Assembly: GCA_951541495.1 (NCBI GenBank)
Contig: CATOCL010000004.1
Coordinates: forward strand, 1 to 64,000
Direction: 5' to 3'
DNA from: Planktomarina karensis
GTDB lineage: Bacteria; Pseudomonadota; Alphaproteobacteria; Rhodobacterales; Rhodobacteraceae
Length of the DNA: 64,000 bases
The notes beneath the pieces were generated by a model. That model was not told the origin of the DNA. It saw nothing but the letters and a program-made list of their open reading frames with translations, and made no database searches. Numbering within the stretch: position 1 is the first letter of the stretch; each line of letters opens with the position of its first letter. Below are positions 34,018 to 44,300 of this stretch, in pieces. A program made the translations under genes and the position numbers.

Positions 34018-35103
34018 TCATACTATTGCCTCAGCTTTTGCCCATTTTATTTTAAAGTTGGTGAGAAGATCTACTGCTAAAAGGAAAAATAAGAGCATTC
34101 CTTGAAAGGCTTGTATTGCGGCAGATGGTAGACCTAGACTTGATTGTGCGATTTCACCTCCGATATAGGTTAAAGCCATTAGCAAGCCTGCCAGCATAAT
34201 GCCAAAAGGGTTTAGCCGACCCAGAAATGCCACGATTATTGCTGTGAAACCATAACCGACATTAAAATCTATATTCACCTGGCCACTTGGCCCTGCAATT
34301 TCGAACATTCCGGCGAGCCCCGCCAAAGCGCCACTGCAGCCCAGGCAGAAAATTATTAGTCTGTTTGGATTGACCCCAGCAAAACGAGCCGCTTTTGGGC
34401 TTTCTCCGGTTAGTCGGATATGAAACCCTAGTTGGTGTCGAGCAAGCATGACATATGCGAAAATTATTGCCATTAATGCGAAAACTACACCCATGTGTAC
34501 TCCAGATCCAACCCAAAGTTCCGCGTTGTGTGCACTTGCGTACTGTTGTAAATTTCTTGATCCTGGGAACCCAAAACCTTCTGGATTTTTCATTAACCCC
34601 AGAGACATAGAGGCAAGCAGTTGTTCGGCTACATAAACTAACATCAGACTTACCAGTATTTCGTTCGTGCCAAACTTTGTTTTTAAAACCGCTGGGATCA
34701 TTGCCCACAAAAATCCACCAAGTGCTCCTAGTACAATCATTGAAGGAAAAATAAATGGACTTTCGGTCGGGTAAAGCGCGAGGGCAAACCCAGCGCCAAA
34801 TAGAGCCCCAATGATATATTGTCCCTCCGCGCCAATATTCCAAATGCCAGCTCGAAACCCCATTGACAAACCGATGGCTATTAAAATTAATGGGGCGCCT
34901 TTGATCAACAGCTGTGGCCGATAATACCAAGCAAATTCTGAGAAAAGAGGGTCATAAAAAATAATTCGTATGGCCTCAAATGGATCTTTGCCCAGAAGAG
35001 CAAACATTACTCCACCACCAATCATGGTTGCAATTACTGCTAAAACTGGTGCGAGATAAGCCCATGTCCGTGAAGGGCTAGGTCGCTTTTCAAGTCTAAG
35101 CAT
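34018..35103 (-). CDS. BMP-type ABC importer permease (second system), larger subunit
   Basis: A 361-residue membrane subunit with the family motif SMGFRAGIWNIGAEGQYIIGALFG and the coupling loop IRLTGESPKAARFAGVNP. I chose the ATG at 35103 with GGAGG five bases before it; it overlaps the ATPase stop by 8 bases, so translation is coupled. A GTG at 35109 is in frame but too close to the ribosome site. An overlapping 222-codon frame on the same strand is a shadow of this gene. Confidence 0.92.
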   Translation of the reverse strand: MLRLEKRPSPSRTWAYLAPVLAVIATMIGGGVMFALLGKDPFEAIRIIFYDPLFSEFAWYYRPQLLIKGAPLILIAIGLSMGFRAGIWNIGAEGQYIIGALFGAGFALALYPTESPFIFPSMIVLGALGGFLWAMIPAVLKTKFGTNEILVSLMLVYVAEQLLASMSLGLMKNPEGFGFPGSRNLQQYASAHNAELWVGSGVHMGVVFALMAIIFAYVMLARHQLGFHIRLTGESPKAARFAGVNPNRLIIFCLGCSGALAGLAGMFEIAGPSGQVNIDFNVGYGFTAIIVAFLGRLNPFGIMLAGLLMALTYIGGEIAQSSLGLPSAAIQAFQGMLLFFLLAVDLLTNFKIKWAKAEAIV

Positions 35104-36595
35104 CAGCACCTCCGAGCAGTAAGCCGATTTCGTCTAAGCTAAATTTAGCCATAGGTTGGGCTACTGAAAGTTTGCCGTTATTTAACGCAGAAAATCGGGT
35201 AGAGATTTCCATTAATTCATCCAAGTCTTGGCTGATTACTATGATTGCTGCACCTTTGCCCGCTAAATCCAAAAGTGATTGCCGAATTGCAGCAGCCGCT
35301 GCTGCATCTACGCCCCATGTGGGCTGGTTTACAATTAAAACGTCTGGATCCTGGAGGACTTCACGTCCAATTACATATTTCTGAAGATTTCCGCCTGATA
35401 AGGACCGTGCAATAGATTGTGGGCCAGGAGTGCGGACATCAAACTCATCTATTATCGTCTGAGTAAAGGCCTTCGCCCGTTGCCAATTTAAAAACCCAGC
35501 ATTACTCAGGTTTTTTCTTACCATCGCAGTAAGCATAGAATTTTCAATAAGATCCATGTCTGGTGCTGCAGCGTGACCTAACCTTTCTTCTGGCGCTGCT
35601 AAAACACCTAATGCACGTCTTTCGTTGGGTGTCATATGCCCCACTGACTTTGAATTAAATCGAATTGTATTTGGCGTGGTTAAGACCTCACCGGAGAGAC
35701 AGGCTAATAGTTCATCCTGCCCATTCCCGGCGACCCCTCCAATGCCTAAAATTTCACCTTGGTGAAGTTGAAAAGAAATATTTTTCAAGCTGGTGCCGAA
35801 CGCGGATTGCGGTGGCAAAGACAAGCCTGCAGCTTCAAGTACCACTTTACCAAGTTTTAACTTCTTTGGTTTAGCAGAGTTTAAAGTCCCACCCACCATC
35901 ATCTCGGCAAGCTCGCGCGCAGACTTTTGTCTTGGATCGCATGTGGCGACTTTCTTTCCATTCCGTAAAATTGTCGCCGTCTCGCAGAGCGTGCGAATTT
36001 CTTCTAGTTTATGGGAGATGTAGAGGATCGATGTACCCTCTGATTTTAACTTTTTTAGTGTGGTGAAAAGAGTAGTTACTTCTTGAGGCGTCAAAACACT
36101 GGTCGGCTCATCCATAATTAAAAGCTTGGGTTCCTGCAGGAGGCAGCGGATAATCTCTACCCTTTGGCGTTCACCAGCTGACAAATCTCCGACCAAACGT
36201 TCGGGATCAAGTGGCAAACCATACGTGAGAGAGACTTCGGTTATTCGTATCGACAATGCACTAGATTTAGGTGGGTTTTCCATACCTAATGCAATATTTT
36301 CAGCGACACTCAGAGCTTCAAATAAGCTGAAATGTTGAAAAACCATTGCAATTCCCGAAGCTCGGGCAGCCCTTGGCTCTAATGGCTTGAAGCTTTCATC
36401 GTCCAACTTCATGTTTCCTTTGTCAGGACGAACCAAGCCGTAGATCATTTTTACCAAAGTTGATTTGCCGGCTCCGTTCTCTCCAAGCAAGGCATGAATT
36501 TCACCAGACTTAATTTTAAAACTTACATTGTCATTGGCTGTTACACCTGGATAGGATTTGGTTAACCCTTGGATTTGTAAGAGTGTCTGGCTCAC
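35096..36595 (-). CDS. BMP-type ABC importer ATPase (second system)
   Basis: A 499-residue double-domain ABC ATPase. The first half has Walker A GENGAGKST, signature LSAGERQRVEII and Walker B LLIMDEPTS; the second has the degenerate GVAGNGQDELLA and signature LSGGNLQKYVIGRE with VLIVNQPTWGVD. It starts at a GTG overlapping the xdhC stop (GTGA), so uptake is tied translationally to the xanthine dehydrogenase genes. That coupling is the best evidence here that this importer carries purines. Confidence 0.93.
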   Translation of the reverse strand: MSQTLLQIQGLTKSYPGVTANDNVSFKIKSGEIHALLGENGAGKSTLVKMIYGLVRPDKGNMKLDDESFKPLEPRAARASGIAMVFQHFSLFEALSVAENIALGMENPPKSSALSIRITEVSLTYGLPLDPERLVGDLSAGERQRVEIIRCLLQEPKLLIMDEPTSVLTPQEVTTLFTTLKKLKSEGTSILYISHKLEEIRTLCETATILRNGKKVATCDPRQKSARELAEMMVGGTLNSAKPKKLKLGKVVLEAAGLSLPPQSAFGTSLKNISFQLHQGEILGIGGVAGNGQDELLACLSGEVLTTPNTIRFNSKSVGHMTPNERRALGVLAAPEERLGHAAAPDMDLIENSMLTAMVRKNLSNAGFLNWQRAKAFTQTIIDEFDVRTPGPQSIARSLSGGNLQKYVIGREVLQDPDVLIVNQPTWGVDAAAAAAIRQSLLDLAGKGAAIIVISQDLDELMEISTRFSALNNGKLSVAQPMAKFSLDEIGLLLGGADA

Positions 36596-37506
36596 GCCTG
36601 GGCGCTCCTTTGGTTAGCTAAACTGGTATGGACTGACAATAAGCTCTGTGTCACCCCAATCGCAATCGCAATTGGTTGTTTTCCCAGATTGGGCTCTCCA
36701 ATTGGGCACGTTATTTTTAAAATTGTACTGTTGGAGTGTCCTAAAGCTGAGAGGCGGCTCTTAAAACGCGCCCACTTACTTTGGGATCCTATTAGGCCAC
36801 AAAATGCAAAACCCCTTTTAAGCGCCGCGTCGCACAGGGCCAAATCCAGAGCATGAGAGTAGGTAAATATTAAATGATGAGCTCTTGTTGGCGCATGGGG
36901 CATTAAATGTGCTGGCTCCGCTGCAGGCACTACGGTGACATTACTAGGGATCCCTAATGGGAAGCGATCGGGCTTGGTGTCTACCCAAGTGATATCAAAA
37001 TCTTCTAACTGTGCTGCTATCTGGACCACCGCTTGGCCAACGTGACCAGCACCCCATATCCAAAGTGGGGTGCGGGGTGGGTCCACTGGTTCTGCCAGCC
37101 AGCCCTTAATAAACTTAAAAGTAGCAGGAGCTCCGCCGTTGCGTGTTGCTCGCTGGAGGCGGGTAATTTCTAGAGGTAATTCTTCTGTACCAGTCACGCG
37201 TCTAATATAAAGTTGTGTGGCTTCTACCGGTGAGTCAAAATACTCGGTGACAAGAGTGACATGGCCTCCGCAGCACTGACCTAATTCGGGTCCAAGTGGG
37301 TAGCTGCAGACTCCTAACTGTGGATTTTGAGTCGCCTTATATTCCAAGGTGCCGCCGCCAATACTCCCACTTTGACCACCCTCCCAAAATAGCATCGTGG
37401 CCCCAACTTCACGCGGAGAGGAGCCTCTTACAGCTGCAATAACTACGCGATAAATTGCGCCATGCTCTAATATCGCAGCGTTTACCTTTACTTGATCAAA
37501 ACTCAT
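36592..37506 (-). CDS. xdhC: Xanthine dehydrogenase accessory protein XdhC
   Basis: Binds and sulfurates the molybdenum cofactor and inserts it into XdhB; it is not part of the mature enzyme. The 304 residues show VIAAVRGSSPREVGATMLFW, SGSIGGGTLEYKATQ, GPELGQCCGGHVTLV (with the paired cysteines implicated in the family) and a Rossmann-like C-terminal half IWGAGHVGQAVVQIA. Its start overlaps the end of xdhB by 11 bases and its stop overlaps the ATPase start by 4. Confidence 0.95.
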   Translation of the reverse strand: MSFDQVKVNAAILEHGAIYRVVIAAVRGSSPREVGATMLFWEGGQSGSIGGGTLEYKATQNPQLGVCSYPLGPELGQCCGGHVTLVTEYFDSPVEATQLYIRRVTGTEELPLEITRLQRATRNGGAPATFKFIKGWLAEPVDPPRTPLWIWGAGHVGQAVVQIAAQLEDFDITWVDTKPDRFPLGIPSNVTVVPAAEPAHLMPHAPTRAHHLIFTYSHALDLALCDAALKRGFAFCGLIGSQSKWARFKSRLSALGHSNSTILKITCPIGEPNLGKQPIAIAIGVTQSLLSVHTSLANQRSAQA

Positions 37507-39802
37507 GTGTCATACCTTTTGCCCTTTTAATCGCAAAAAATATTTCCTCAGCTGTTGCTGGCGCTTGCAGGTGTGGATAATTTGAACCGCAGGCTGAAAC
37601 AGCATTTGAAATTGCTAAAAATGCTGAAATCCCATGCATTAGTGGAGGCTCGCCCACCGCTTTAGACCTATAAATGGTATTCTCTGAATTTGGTGCGTTC
37701 CAAAGTGATACGTTAAAAACTTCCGGTCTGTCAGAGCATGCTGGTATTTTGTAAGTTGATGGCGCATGAGTTTTCAAGTGGCCACTATCATCCCAAACAA
37801 GCTCTTCAGTGGTTAACCAACCAGCACCTTGAACAAAGCCGCCCTCAACTTGACCTATGTCCAGTGCCGGGTTGAGCGAATTTCCACAGTCATGTAGGAT
37901 ATCACAGCGCAAAATCCGGTTTTCTCCGGACAACACGTCAATCACAACCTCAGTGACCGAGACACCATACGCGAAATATAAGAAGGGACGACCTTGTCCC
38001 TTAATCCTATCCCACTCTATGCTGGGGGTTTTGTAAAAGCCGGTAGCAGACAGCGAAATACGATTTTCATAAGCTGATTTAATAACCTCTAACCAAGGCA
38101 ACTTAAAGTTAGGGCCGGTGACCATATTTTCACTAAATAAGATTAAGTCTTCAGGGCAGCCCTGCTGTTTGGAGACGTGGGCTGAAATACGTTGCTGTAG
38201 TACCTTACAGGCGACCTGGACCGCCATTCCATTAAGGTCTGAGCCAGAACTTGCTGCGGTCGCTGATGTGTTTGGGACCTTGCTAGTATCGGTTGCGCTT
38301 GCCCTAATCATCGATTGTGTAACACCGAGGGCTCGGCTTGCTACTTGTGCTACTTTTTGAAACAGCCCTTGCCCCATTTCAGTACCACCGTGATTAATAA
38401 GTACTGATCCATCAGCATATATCTGTATTAAAGCACCGGCTTGATTCAGGTGGGTCAAAGTAAAGGAAATTCCAAATTTAACTGGACTTAGCGCAATACC
38501 ACGTTTGAGAGTTGAATTTTCAGCATTCCATTTTGCTACTGATGCTTTGCGTGCAGAATAGCTTGAGCTGCTTAGAATTGACTGCGTCATCTCGCCTAAA
38601 ATAAAATCGGTAACTGGCATGTTATAGGGCGTAGTTGCGGGTGCTTCATTAATTTCTGACATGTCTGGGTAGTAGTTTTTAAGGCGCACAGCCGTTGGAT
38701 CAAGTCTCAGGAAATGTGATATATGATCCATCACCCTCTCGATCCCAATCATTCCCTGGGGCCCTCCAAAGCCACGAAACGCAGTCGCACTTTGGGTATT
38801 AGTTTTTAGTCGATGAGAGGTAATTCGCACATGTGGCAGATCGTAGGCATTGTCAGCATGCAACATAGCTCTGTCAGCGACTGGAAGCGATAAGTCTTGA
38901 GCCCAACCGCAACGAAAGTAATGGGTGAATTTCAGTGCTTGAATCCGGCCATGCTGGTCAAATCCTACCTCATAATCAATCTGACAATCGTGGCGTTTGC
39001 CCGTAATAATGAAGTCATCATCACGGTCGTATCGCATCTTACATGGAAGTCCTGTTTGCATAGCCGCAATGGCACAGGCTACCGCTAGTGCATTTCCTTG
39101 ACTTTCCTTTCCACCAAACCCCCCACCCATGCGGCGTACTTCAACTTTAACAGCGTGCTGTGCAATATTTAAGGCTTCAGCTACTTTATGCTGTATTTCT
39201 GTTGGATGCTGCGTTGAGGCATGAATAACCATGTCCCCATGTTCACCCGGCAGGGCTAAGGCGGCTTGCCCCTCAAGATAAAAATGTTCTTGCCCACCCA
39301 AGTTTAAGCTACCATCAAGCCTGTGCGTGGCAGTTGCAAGTGCGCTATCTGGCGCACCTTTACTATAAACACGTGGGCCACTTTCAAAGCGACTGTCTGA
39401 ACTAAGAGCTTGTTTTATAGAGAGAATTGGAACCCCCTCAACAATTTCAAACTCTGCCATTTTCGCTGCTTTCCGTGCGATTAGATGGCTCTCTGCGATC
39501 ACCAAAAAGATTGGTTGGCCGGCATAGTGTAGAAGTTTATCTGCCAGCAAAGGTTCGTCATGTGCTGATGGTGAGACATCATTAGTGAATGGCAAGTCCT
39601 TTGCCTCAAGCACCAGGTGGACACCCTTAACATTCCTAACTGCAGTAAGATTAAGTGACTTGATTTCACCTTTAGCTACTGGCGATAAACCGAATGCGAG
39701 GTGTAAAGTGCTGGCAGGAGTGGGAATATCGTCCACATAACGCGCAGTACCGCTGACGTGCTGAAAGGCTGCATCATGCGGTAAAGGTTTTGCTAATGTC
39801 AC
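37496..39802 (-). CDS. xdhB: Xanthine dehydrogenase, molybdopterin-binding subunit
   Basis: The large catalytic subunit, oxidising hypoxanthine and xanthine to urate. In 768 residues it carries GGFGGKESQGNA, RGFGGPQGMIGIE, the cofactor loop GGTEMGQGLFQKVAQ, and near the C-terminus the catalytic glutamate in AVGEPPLMHGISAF. Length is normal for the two-subunit bacterial form. The start is GTG at 39802, overlapping the xdhA stop (GTGA). It needs molybdenum cofactor (see moeB) and XdhC. Confidence 0.96.
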   Translation of the reverse strand: MTLAKPLPHDAAFQHVSGTARYVDDIPTPASTLHLAFGLSPVAKGEIKSLNLTAVRNVKGVHLVLEAKDLPFTNDVSPSAHDEPLLADKLLHYAGQPIFLVIAESHLIARKAAKMAEFEIVEGVPILSIKQALSSDSRFESGPRVYSKGAPDSALATATHRLDGSLNLGGQEHFYLEGQAALALPGEHGDMVIHASTQHPTEIQHKVAEALNIAQHAVKVEVRRMGGGFGGKESQGNALAVACAIAAMQTGLPCKMRYDRDDDFIITGKRHDCQIDYEVGFDQHGRIQALKFTHYFRCGWAQDLSLPVADRAMLHADNAYDLPHVRITSHRLKTNTQSATAFRGFGGPQGMIGIERVMDHISHFLRLDPTAVRLKNYYPDMSEINEAPATTPYNMPVTDFILGEMTQSILSSSSYSARKASVAKWNAENSTLKRGIALSPVKFGISFTLTHLNQAGALIQIYADGSVLINHGGTEMGQGLFQKVAQVASRALGVTQSMIRASATDTSKVPNTSATAASSGSDLNGMAVQVACKVLQQRISAHVSKQQGCPEDLILFSENMVTGPNFKLPWLEVIKSAYENRISLSATGFYKTPSIEWDRIKGQGRPFLYFAYGVSVTEVVIDVLSGENRILRCDILHDCGNSLNPALDIGQVEGGFVQGAGWLTTEELVWDDSGHLKTHAPSTYKIPACSDRPEVFNVSLWNAPNSENTIYRSKAVGEPPLMHGISAFLAISNAVSACGSNYPHLQAPATAEEIFFAIKRAKGMTHEF

Positions 39803-41175
39803 GGATGCACCTCTAGAATATTTATTGCTGCACCTTGTATTTCATTAAAGTAACGTAAAAGCATGTTTTGGGCAGATTCAGAACGATATGCTGCGCTAGC
39901 TCGAGCGTCAGACATTGGAGAAAAATCCTTTAATAAAACTGATTTTGTGCTTTCAAAAGTTTGTAAACTCCACTCCATACCCACCAGTGCCTGTTCTGTT
40001 ATTTTGGCTCGGGCTGGAGTAGCTGCCATGCCGCCGAAAGCAATACGTGCACTTTTTATTATCTTGTCTTCAGTACGGATGTTAATGCATCCGCAAACGG
40101 CTGAGATATCTTGGTCAAATCGTTTTGATAGTTTATAACAACGTAGATTAACTTGATCCTTTCTCAACTCAATAGATTCCACGAATTCACCGCTCAAACG
40201 ATCCTGTTTTTGGTATGCTAAAAAGTAATCTTCCAATGGCATCCGCCTATAGTTTTTGCCTTGACGGAGTATTAACGTCGTACCCAAGGCTATTAAAGCC
40301 GGCGGTCCGTCACCGATTGGAGAGCCATTAGCTATGTTGCCGCCTATCGTTGCGGCATTTCGTACCTGTGCGCTACCATATCTCAATAACATAGCGTAAA
40401 ATGACGGGTAAAGAGGTTGAATTGCCGTCATCAAAGCTGCGATTGTAACAGTTGCCCCAACTTGTAAATAATCTCCACAGTCTTCGATTTGGCGTAGATC
40501 CTCAGCGTGACCAAGAAAAGCTAGTTTAGAAAAATCTCGCATTTGTTTTGTAACCCATAGGCCAATATCGGTCCCTCCAGCCACTAATGTGGCGCTCGGG
40601 TTTTCTTTATACCAATGCGCGAGTTCATCTGCAGACTTAGGACAAAATATTGATTCAGAGCTTTCAATTTTGGACACTAATTCTGGATTTTCTTGCATCC
40701 ACTTTGGCACTGGCTTTTGATTAGCAAGCTCAGCAGCTCTAACGATTGGTGCATAACCAGTGCAGCGGCACAGATTTCCAGCCAGTGCAGTGTCAAAATC
40801 GTTTTCGCCATTAGCATGAGCCGCCGCCATAGTGGTAATGAAACCGGGTGTGCAAAATCCACATTGTGCACCGTGTTGGGCAATCATAGCCTCCTGAACT
40901 GGGTGCAATGTTCCATCGGGCCCGCTGATGCCTTCAACTGTTCGCACTGAACGGCCTTGGATCTGGGGCAAGAACAATATGCACGCATTCATGGCCTGTG
41001 GCACACCATCTTTTCCCGTCACAATAACTGAGCACGCACCGCAATCACCTTCATTGCAGCCTTCCTTGGTGCCACAAAGCCCGATATCTTGGCGCAGGTA
41101 TTCGAGCAAAGTTTCGGTACCAGTGGGTGCGATGGCAGACACAGATGCGCCATTTAGACGAAACGAAATTTTCAT
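39799..41175 (-). CDS. xdhA: Xanthine dehydrogenase, FeS and FAD subunit
   Basis: Electron-transfer subunit with two 2Fe-2S clusters and FAD. The plant-type ferredoxin domain has CGTKEGCNEGDCGACSV (residues about 33-49); the second cluster has QCGFCTPGFI and NLCRCTGYAPIV. The FAD domain contains ATLVAGGTDIGLWVTK and NAATIGGNIANGSPIGDG. 458 residues, normal. It is the first gene of a seven-gene minus-strand operon (xdhA-xdhB-xdhC, ATPase, two permeases, binding protein). Its promoter must lie in the 215-base divergent gap shared with dnaE; GTGATCAC at about 41270 is a small dyad there. Confidence 0.96.
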   Translation of the reverse strand: MKISFRLNGASVSAIAPTGTETLLEYLRQDIGLCGTKEGCNEGDCGACSVIVTGKDGVPQAMNACILFLPQIQGRSVRTVEGISGPDGTLHPVQEAMIAQHGAQCGFCTPGFITTMAAAHANGENDFDTALAGNLCRCTGYAPIVRAAELANQKPVPKWMQENPELVSKIESSESIFCPKSADELAHWYKENPSATLVAGGTDIGLWVTKQMRDFSKLAFLGHAEDLRQIEDCGDYLQVGATVTIAALMTAIQPLYPSFYAMLLRYGSAQVRNAATIGGNIANGSPIGDGPPALIALGTTLILRQGKNYRRMPLEDYFLAYQKQDRLSGEFVESIELRKDQVNLRCYKLSKRFDQDISAVCGCINIRTEDKIIKSARIAFGGMAATPARAKITEQALVGMEWSLQTFESTKSVLLKDFSPMSDARASAAYRSESAQNMLLRYFNEIQGAAINILEVHP

Positions 41176-41391
41176 ATTTAGAAATCAAGCCACTGTCTGT
41201 TTCGTTCTCCACGCCTGGGCCCGATGCGGCGTAAGACCGAGGCGAGAACAATTTTATTTAGCACTGATTGTGATCACTATGGCAAGTAAAATATATATCT
41301 ACATCAACTTAGCTTTCCGATGGGTACTATAAAATAAGGATATTTTAAATTTCTACTGGCTGATGACCGATGGGCAGTTTAATCTTATTTT
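41176..41391. promoter_or_regulatory. Divergent xdhA-dnaE promoter region
   Basis: A 216-base gap between the divergent xdh operon and dnaE. It contains an 8-base dyad GTGATCAC and a direct repeat CCGATGGG at 41317-41324 and 41367-41374, 50 bases apart, on the dnaE side. I could not place confident -35/-10 boxes. Confidence 0.4.
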
Positions 41392-44300
41392 ATGGAAAAG
41401 AATCTGAAATTTATTCATCTGCGGTGCCACAGCGAATATTCACTGTTGGAAGGGGCCTTGAGGCTCAAAAAACTGCCTGAGTTGGCGTCTGCGATGGATA
41501 TGCCCGCGATTGCTGTGACAGATACTAATAATATGTTCTGTGCACTAGAGTTTTCTGAAGTTGCCTCGGAGGCTGGCATTCAGCCAATCATAGGCTGCCA
41601 AGTTGATTTAGCCTATGATCCCGCCGCACCAGGTGAAAAAATACGTCTACCTGCTCCCGTAGTTTTGTTAGCGCAGAACGAACGTGGTTATGAAAACCTT
41701 TTGATGCTTAACTCCCATTTGTACTTGAACTCAAATGGAGAGCTGCCCCAAGTACAAATATCTGAACTTCTAGCGCACACTGAGGGCGTAATTTGCTTAA
41801 CTGGGGGCTCTGACGGTCCGTTGGGACGTCTATTACAGGCTGGACAGCTTGCAAAGGCACAGAGCCTAGTCATCAAGTTAGCGCACGGCTTTGGCGACCG
41901 TCTTTATGTCGAATTACAACGGCATCCCAGCGAAGACGGTGTTGTGCCAGATGCGGAAAGGTTGAGTGAACGTGGTTTGGTTGATTTAGCTTATTCCATG
42001 GATCTACCTTTGGTGGCTACGAATGATGTGTATTTCGACCAGACCAAAATGTACGAGGCCCATGATGCGCTGATCTGTATCGCTGACGGATCTTACGTGG
42101 ATCAGCAGGAACCGCGTCGACGTCTAACGCCACAACATTATTTAAAAACTCAGGCTGAGATGGCCATATTGTTTGCTGATTTACCTGAAGCTTTAGAAAA
42201 TACTGTTGAGGTGGCACGACGCTGTGCATTTAAAGTTTACAAGCGGGATCCAATTTTACCCAAATTTGCAGATAACGAAGTGGACGAGTTGCGTAGAAAA
42301 TCTAATGAAGGTTTGAGGCAACGCCTGGCGGTCATACAGCATGCCGTGTCCGAAGAAGAGTATCAAAAACGGCTTGATTTTGAACTAGATACTATCGAAG
42401 GAATGGGCTTCCCTGGATATTTTTTAATTGTGGCAGATTTTATTGCCTGGACCAAAGCTCAAAATATTCCGGTGGGTCCTGGCCGTGGATCAGGCGCTGG
42501 GTCACTCGTCGCTTATGCCCTAACTATCACTGACCTTGATCCTTTACGTTACGGCTTATTGTTCGAACGCTTTCTAAACCCAGAAAGGGTTTCCATACCT
42601 GATTTTGATATTGATTTTTGTATGGATCGCCGGGAAGAAGTTATTAAGTATGTGCAGCAAAAGTATGGCCGCGATCGTGTTGGACAAATCATTACTTTTG
42701 GTGCGCTACTTTCCAAAGCTGCGGTTCGAGATGTTGGCCGTGTCCTTCAAATGCCGTACGGACAGGTGGACCGCCTGTCCAAAATGATACCTGTGGAGGG
42801 TGTAAAGCCAGTAAGCATTGAAAAAGCCCTCGCCGACGAACCGCGTTTGCGCCAAGAAGCCAAAGCCGAAGAGGTGGTGGATAGATTGCTCAACTATGCT
42901 CAGCAAGTCGAAGGACTGTTGCGCAATGCATCGACGCATGCGGCAGGAGTAGTAATTGGTGATCGGCCTTTGGAGCAATTAGTTCCACTTTATCAAGATC
43001 CAAGGTCAGATATGCCTGCAACTCAATTTAACATGAAATGGGTAGAACAGGCGGGTTTAGTTAAATTTGATTTTCTCGGGCTAAAAACACTTACTGTAAT
43101 CCAAAATTCAATTGATTTGATCAATCGAACAAGGGAACTGCACATAAATTCTAAAGGGCACAGACTTTACGAGCCCAAGACAGGGACCGAGGGTGATATT
43201 AACGCAATTCCATTGGATGACACTTTGGCGTTTGAGCTATATTCTGCAGCAAAAACAGTTGCTGTTTTTCAGGTTGAATCCAGCGGAATGATGGATGCCC
43301 TCAAACGTATGAAGCCCAATTGCATTGAGGACATCGTGGCATTAGTGGCTCTTTACCGGCCTGGCCCGATGGAAAATATACCAAAGTATTGTGAAGTTAA
43401 AAACGGTATAAGTGAACGCGAATTATTGCATCCCTCTGTAGATCATATCCTTGATGAAACGCAGGGAATTATCGTCTACCAAGAGCAAGTGATGGAAATT
43501 GCCCGTCAAATGGCTGGTTACTCACTTGGGGGAGCTGACTTACTTCGCCGAGCTATGGGAAAAAAAATTCAGGAAGCAATGGATGCAGAAAAACCAAAAT
43601 TTCTGACCGGTGCAGCATCCAGTGGCGTTGATGAGAAAACAGCGAACGATACCTGGGACTTGTTAGATAAATTTGCCAACTATGGGTTCAATAAATCTCA
43701 TGCTGCAGCGTATGCAGTTGTTAGTTACCAAACAGCCTGGCTGAAAGCCAACCATCCCGTAGAATTTATGGCTGGTGTAATGAATTGTGATTTACACCTT
43801 ACTGACAAACTCGCCGTCTATTTCCATGAAGTTCGAAAGGGTCTTGAATTAGCGTTCACACCGCCTTGCGTGAACCGAAGTCAACCGCGTTTTGACGTAT
43901 TGGAAGGTGCCTTGGTATATGGCTTAGGTGCTTTAAAAAATGTTGGTACTGAGGCGATGCACCTGGTGGTTGATGGACGTGCTGGCAAACCTTTTGTTAC
44001 TCTCTTTGATTTTGCCAGGCGGGTTGACTTGAGGCGGTTAGGTAAACGCCCTCTCGAGATGCTTGCGCGTGCTGGGGCATTTGATGAACTAGATCGTAAT
44101 CGTAATAGGGTATTCAAAAGTCTTGATGCTTTAGTTGGTTACTCCACCGTTATCCATGAACAGCGCAGTTCAAATCAAGTAAGTTTGTTTGGTGAGGCTG
44201 GTGATGACCTTCCTGAGCCACGGCTGTCTCCCGTCGAAAGTTGGTTGCCAGCTGAACAATTAGGCGAAGAATTTAAGGCAATTGGTTTTTACCTATCGGG

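Noticed and set aside
34262..34930. 222-codon frame on the minus strand
   Set aside because: It lies inside the ABC permease in another frame, has no family features and is rich in Trp/Arg/Ser as expected of an out-of-frame read of a membrane gene.
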